Shown here piece by piece: positions 5,601 to 6,966 of a stretch of DNA of 6,966 nt. The DNA comes from an uncultured Bacteroidia bacterium (GTDB lineage Bacteria; Bacteroidota; Bacteroidia; Bacteroidales; UBA932): assembly GCA_902773305.1 (NCBI GenBank), contig CACYEB010000175.1:1-6966 (forward strand). The letters run 5' to 3'. Each line of letters starts with the position of its first letter. Positions within the stretch are counted from its first letter, which is position 1. Below the pieces are notes generated by a model that was given only the letters and a program-made list of their open reading frames with translations, searched no databases and was not told where the DNA came from. The position numbers and the translations under genes were made by a program.

Positions 5601-6710
5601 ATGACACAAGATTTACACACGTACAAAGAGATTAAGCAACAGCCAAAAGTATGGCTGGAAGCCTGTGAGATCATACTTAAGCGAAAAAACGAGATTAAGA
5701 CATTCATAGACAAGCATATTTCGGAGGGTTTCGAAATTGTAATGACAGGAGCCGGCACCTCGGCATACATCGGAGATGCCCTGGAACCCGCCCTTTTCGA
5801 TACTAGGTTCAGGGGCGCCCGTGCCATCGCCACCACGGACATCCTGACCGCCCCGGAATTCTATTTTGACAAGAGCAGCAAGGTGATGCTCATCTCCTTT
5901 GCCCGCAGCGGCAACAGTCCTGAGAGCATCGGTGCCGTGAAGGCCGTGGAAGCCACAGCCGGAAAAGTAGCCCATATATTCATTACCTGCAATGCAGAAG
6001 GCGAGCTTGCAAAGAGAAAGGGAGACAACGTGCTTTGCATCCTGCTCCCTCCCGAGACCAACGACCTTTCGCTGGCTATGACCAGCAGCTACTCCACGAT
6101 GCTTCTCTCCTGCTCTATGATTGCCAACATCGACAATCTGGAGACGCACAAGACATATATCAGAACCCTTTCGGAATGCGTAAGGAACGCTATGGAAAAA
6201 TATGAAAACGACATCGAACAGCTGACCCGCCGTGATTTCAAGCGTGCCATCTTCCTTGGCAGCGGCCCTCTCCAGGGTGTCGCAGAGGAGTCCCGCCTGA
6301 AATTGCAGGAGCTTACCGACGGCGCTGTGATGTGCGCTTTCGATTCGTTCCTGGGATTCCGCCACGGCCCCAAGGCGCTGGTCAACCCCGAGTCGCTGAT
6401 GGTATATCTGATGTCCCCCAAGGAGAAGATCCGCCGCTACGAACTGGACCTCATCCGTCAGATCCAGGCCAACAATACCGTAAAGGCCAGCGTGGTGGTT
6501 TGTCTCAAAGACCCCGGCGTACCGGCAGACCTCTGCGTGGAACTCGGTTTTGACGAAGACATACCTGCCTGCTACGGCTGCGTTGCGTACGTATTCACAG
6601 CCCAGATGCTTGGTATGTTCAAGTCTATCAACTCCGGGCTTTGCCCCGACTCCCCTTCCGTCTCGGGCAACATTTCCCGCGTAGTTGAAGGCGTTACATT
6701 GTATATATAA
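5601..6710 (+). CDS. agaS: AgaS-type galactosamine-6-phosphate deaminase/isomerase (two SIS domains)
   Basis: A 369-residue cytoplasmic protein, close to the usual 370-390 of AgaS. The first SIS domain (about 45-190) has the phosphosugar loops MTGAGTSAYIG (48-58) and SFARSGNSPES (99-109), ITCNAEGELA (128-137), and SLAMTSSYSTM (157-167). The second (about 212-345) has FLGSGPLQGVAEESRLKLQE (218-237) and the FRHGPKALV segment (253-261), which places a histidine near the active site as in sugar-isomerase SIS enzymes. The C-terminus ends with SPSVSGNISRVVEGV (351-365), typical of this group. AgaS converts galactosamine-6-phosphate to tagatose-6-phosphate with release of ammonia in GalNAc/galactosamine breakdown. 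It ends with tandem stops TAA TAG and is followed after 14 bp by a KbaZ-like gene, the usual pathway partner. GlmS-like or other phosphosugar isomerases are less likely because no glutaminase domain is present. Confidence 0.88.
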   Translation: MTQDLHTYKEIKQQPKVWLEACEIILKRKNEIKTFIDKHISEGFEIVMTGAGTSAYIGDALEPALFDTRFRGARAIATTDILTAPEFYFDKSSKVMLISFARSGNSPESIGAVKAVEATAGKVAHIFITCNAEGELAKRKGDNVLCILLPPETNDLSLAMTSSYSTMLLSCSMIANIDNLETHKTYIRTLSECVRNAMEKYENDIEQLTRRDFKRAIFLGSGPLQGVAEESRLKLQELTDGAVMCAFDSFLGFRHGPKALVNPESLMVYLMSPKEKIRRYELDLIRQIQANNTVKASVVVCLKDPGVPADLCVELGFDEDIPACYGCVAYVFTAQMLGMFKSINSGLCPDSPSVSGNISRVVEGVTLYI

Positions 6711-6724
6711 TAGGTAATAACGAT

Positions 6725-6966
6725 ATGCGCAAGACAGAGCAACTTCTCAAACGAATCGACGAACTGCACAAGGAGACCGGCATCCCGCGCACCATCTTTG
6801 CGGCGTGTCCCAACTCTCCCGCAGTAATCCGCGCCAGCCTGCGCGCCGCCAAGCGTAACAACGCCCCCATTTATTTCGCAGCCACCCTCAATCAGGTTGA
6901 TTGCGACGGTGGATATACCGGAATGACGCAGGAAGCCTTCGTACGCACCGTCCGTTTCGAAACCGA
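6725..6966 (+). CDS. kbaZ: GatZ/KbaZ-family tagatose-phosphate protein, N-terminal part
   Basis: Partial gene: 80 residues are visible and it continues past the window end; family members are about 420-430 residues. FAACPNSPAVIRASLRAAK (25-43) corresponds to the first strand and helix of the KbaZ barrel. AATLNQVDCDGGYTGMTQEAF (52-72) matches the very conserved ATSNQV..FGGYTGMTP..F segment of GatZ/KbaZ. In enterobacteria this protein is the non-catalytic partner of the class II tagatose-1,6-bisphosphate aldolase KbaY/GatY. Related proteins elsewhere have been reported as ketose or ketose-6-phosphate 4-epimerases, which would turn tagatose-6-phosphate into fructose-6-phosphate. It lies 14 bp after agaS (AGG at 6712-6714 is a weak ribosome-binding candidate), so it is in the same transcript. 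The aldolase partner is not visible in the window, so which activity applies is open. Confidence 0.84.
   Translation, partial: MRKTEQLLKRIDELHKETGIPRTIFAACPNSPAVIRASLRAAKRNNAPIYFAATLNQVDCDGGYTGMTQEAFVRTVRFET

Noticed and set aside
5613..6365. Minus-strand open frame of 250 codons opposite agaS
   Set aside because: The plus strand has intact SIS-domain motifs; this translation resembles no known family.

Overview
The window looks like a piece of a Bacteroidota (probably Bacteroidales) genome. The evidence is an exact Bacteroidota-type promoter (TTTG, 19 bp, TATATTTG), weak or absent Shine-Dalgarno sequences, AT-rich intergenic stretches between moderately GC-rich genes, and export-type N-termini on secreted glycosidases. 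Base composition appears higher in GC than typical Bacteroides, so an Alistipes/Rikenellaceae-like or other uncultured gut lineage is possible; this is an impression, not a computed value. There is no RNA gene, CRISPR array, insertion sequence or tRNA, and no gene-free stretch longer than about 111 bp.

Layout: two divergent gene groups are separated by a 111-bp control region (4598-4708). Leftward (minus strand), in transcription order: a PfkB-family sugar kinase (4597-3644), a lipoprotein GH36-like clan GH-D alpha-galactosidase (3640-1823), an exported tyrosine-phosphatase-fold protein (1815-568), and a GH109-type NAD-dependent alpha-N-acetylgalactosaminidase whose C-terminus is outside the window (554-1). 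Gaps are only 3, 7 and 13 nt, so this is one operon. Rightward (plus strand): a DeoR-family regulator (4709-5500), then after 100 bp with its own regulatory signals an AgaS-type two-SIS-domain isomerase/deaminase (5601-6710), and 14 bp later the start of a GatZ/KbaZ-family protein (6725 to the window end).

Together these read as a locus for using alpha-linked GalNAc/galactose glycans such as mucin O-glycans or blood-group A type epitopes. The exported GH109 and GH36-like enzymes would release GalNAc/Gal outside the cytoplasm. In the cytoplasm AgaS would turn galactosamine-6-phosphate into tagatose-6-phosphate, and the kinase and KbaZ-like protein would carry this to triose phosphates (or the KbaZ-like protein would epimerise it to fructose-6-phosphate). 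A transporter, a GalNAc-6-phosphate deacetylase and, unless the PfkB enzyme does it, a GalNAc kinase are not in the window. The DeoR regulator is the obvious candidate to control both arms; repeated CGAAA/TTTCG elements lie in both intergenic regions. The unexplained member is the exported phosphatase between the two glycosidases.
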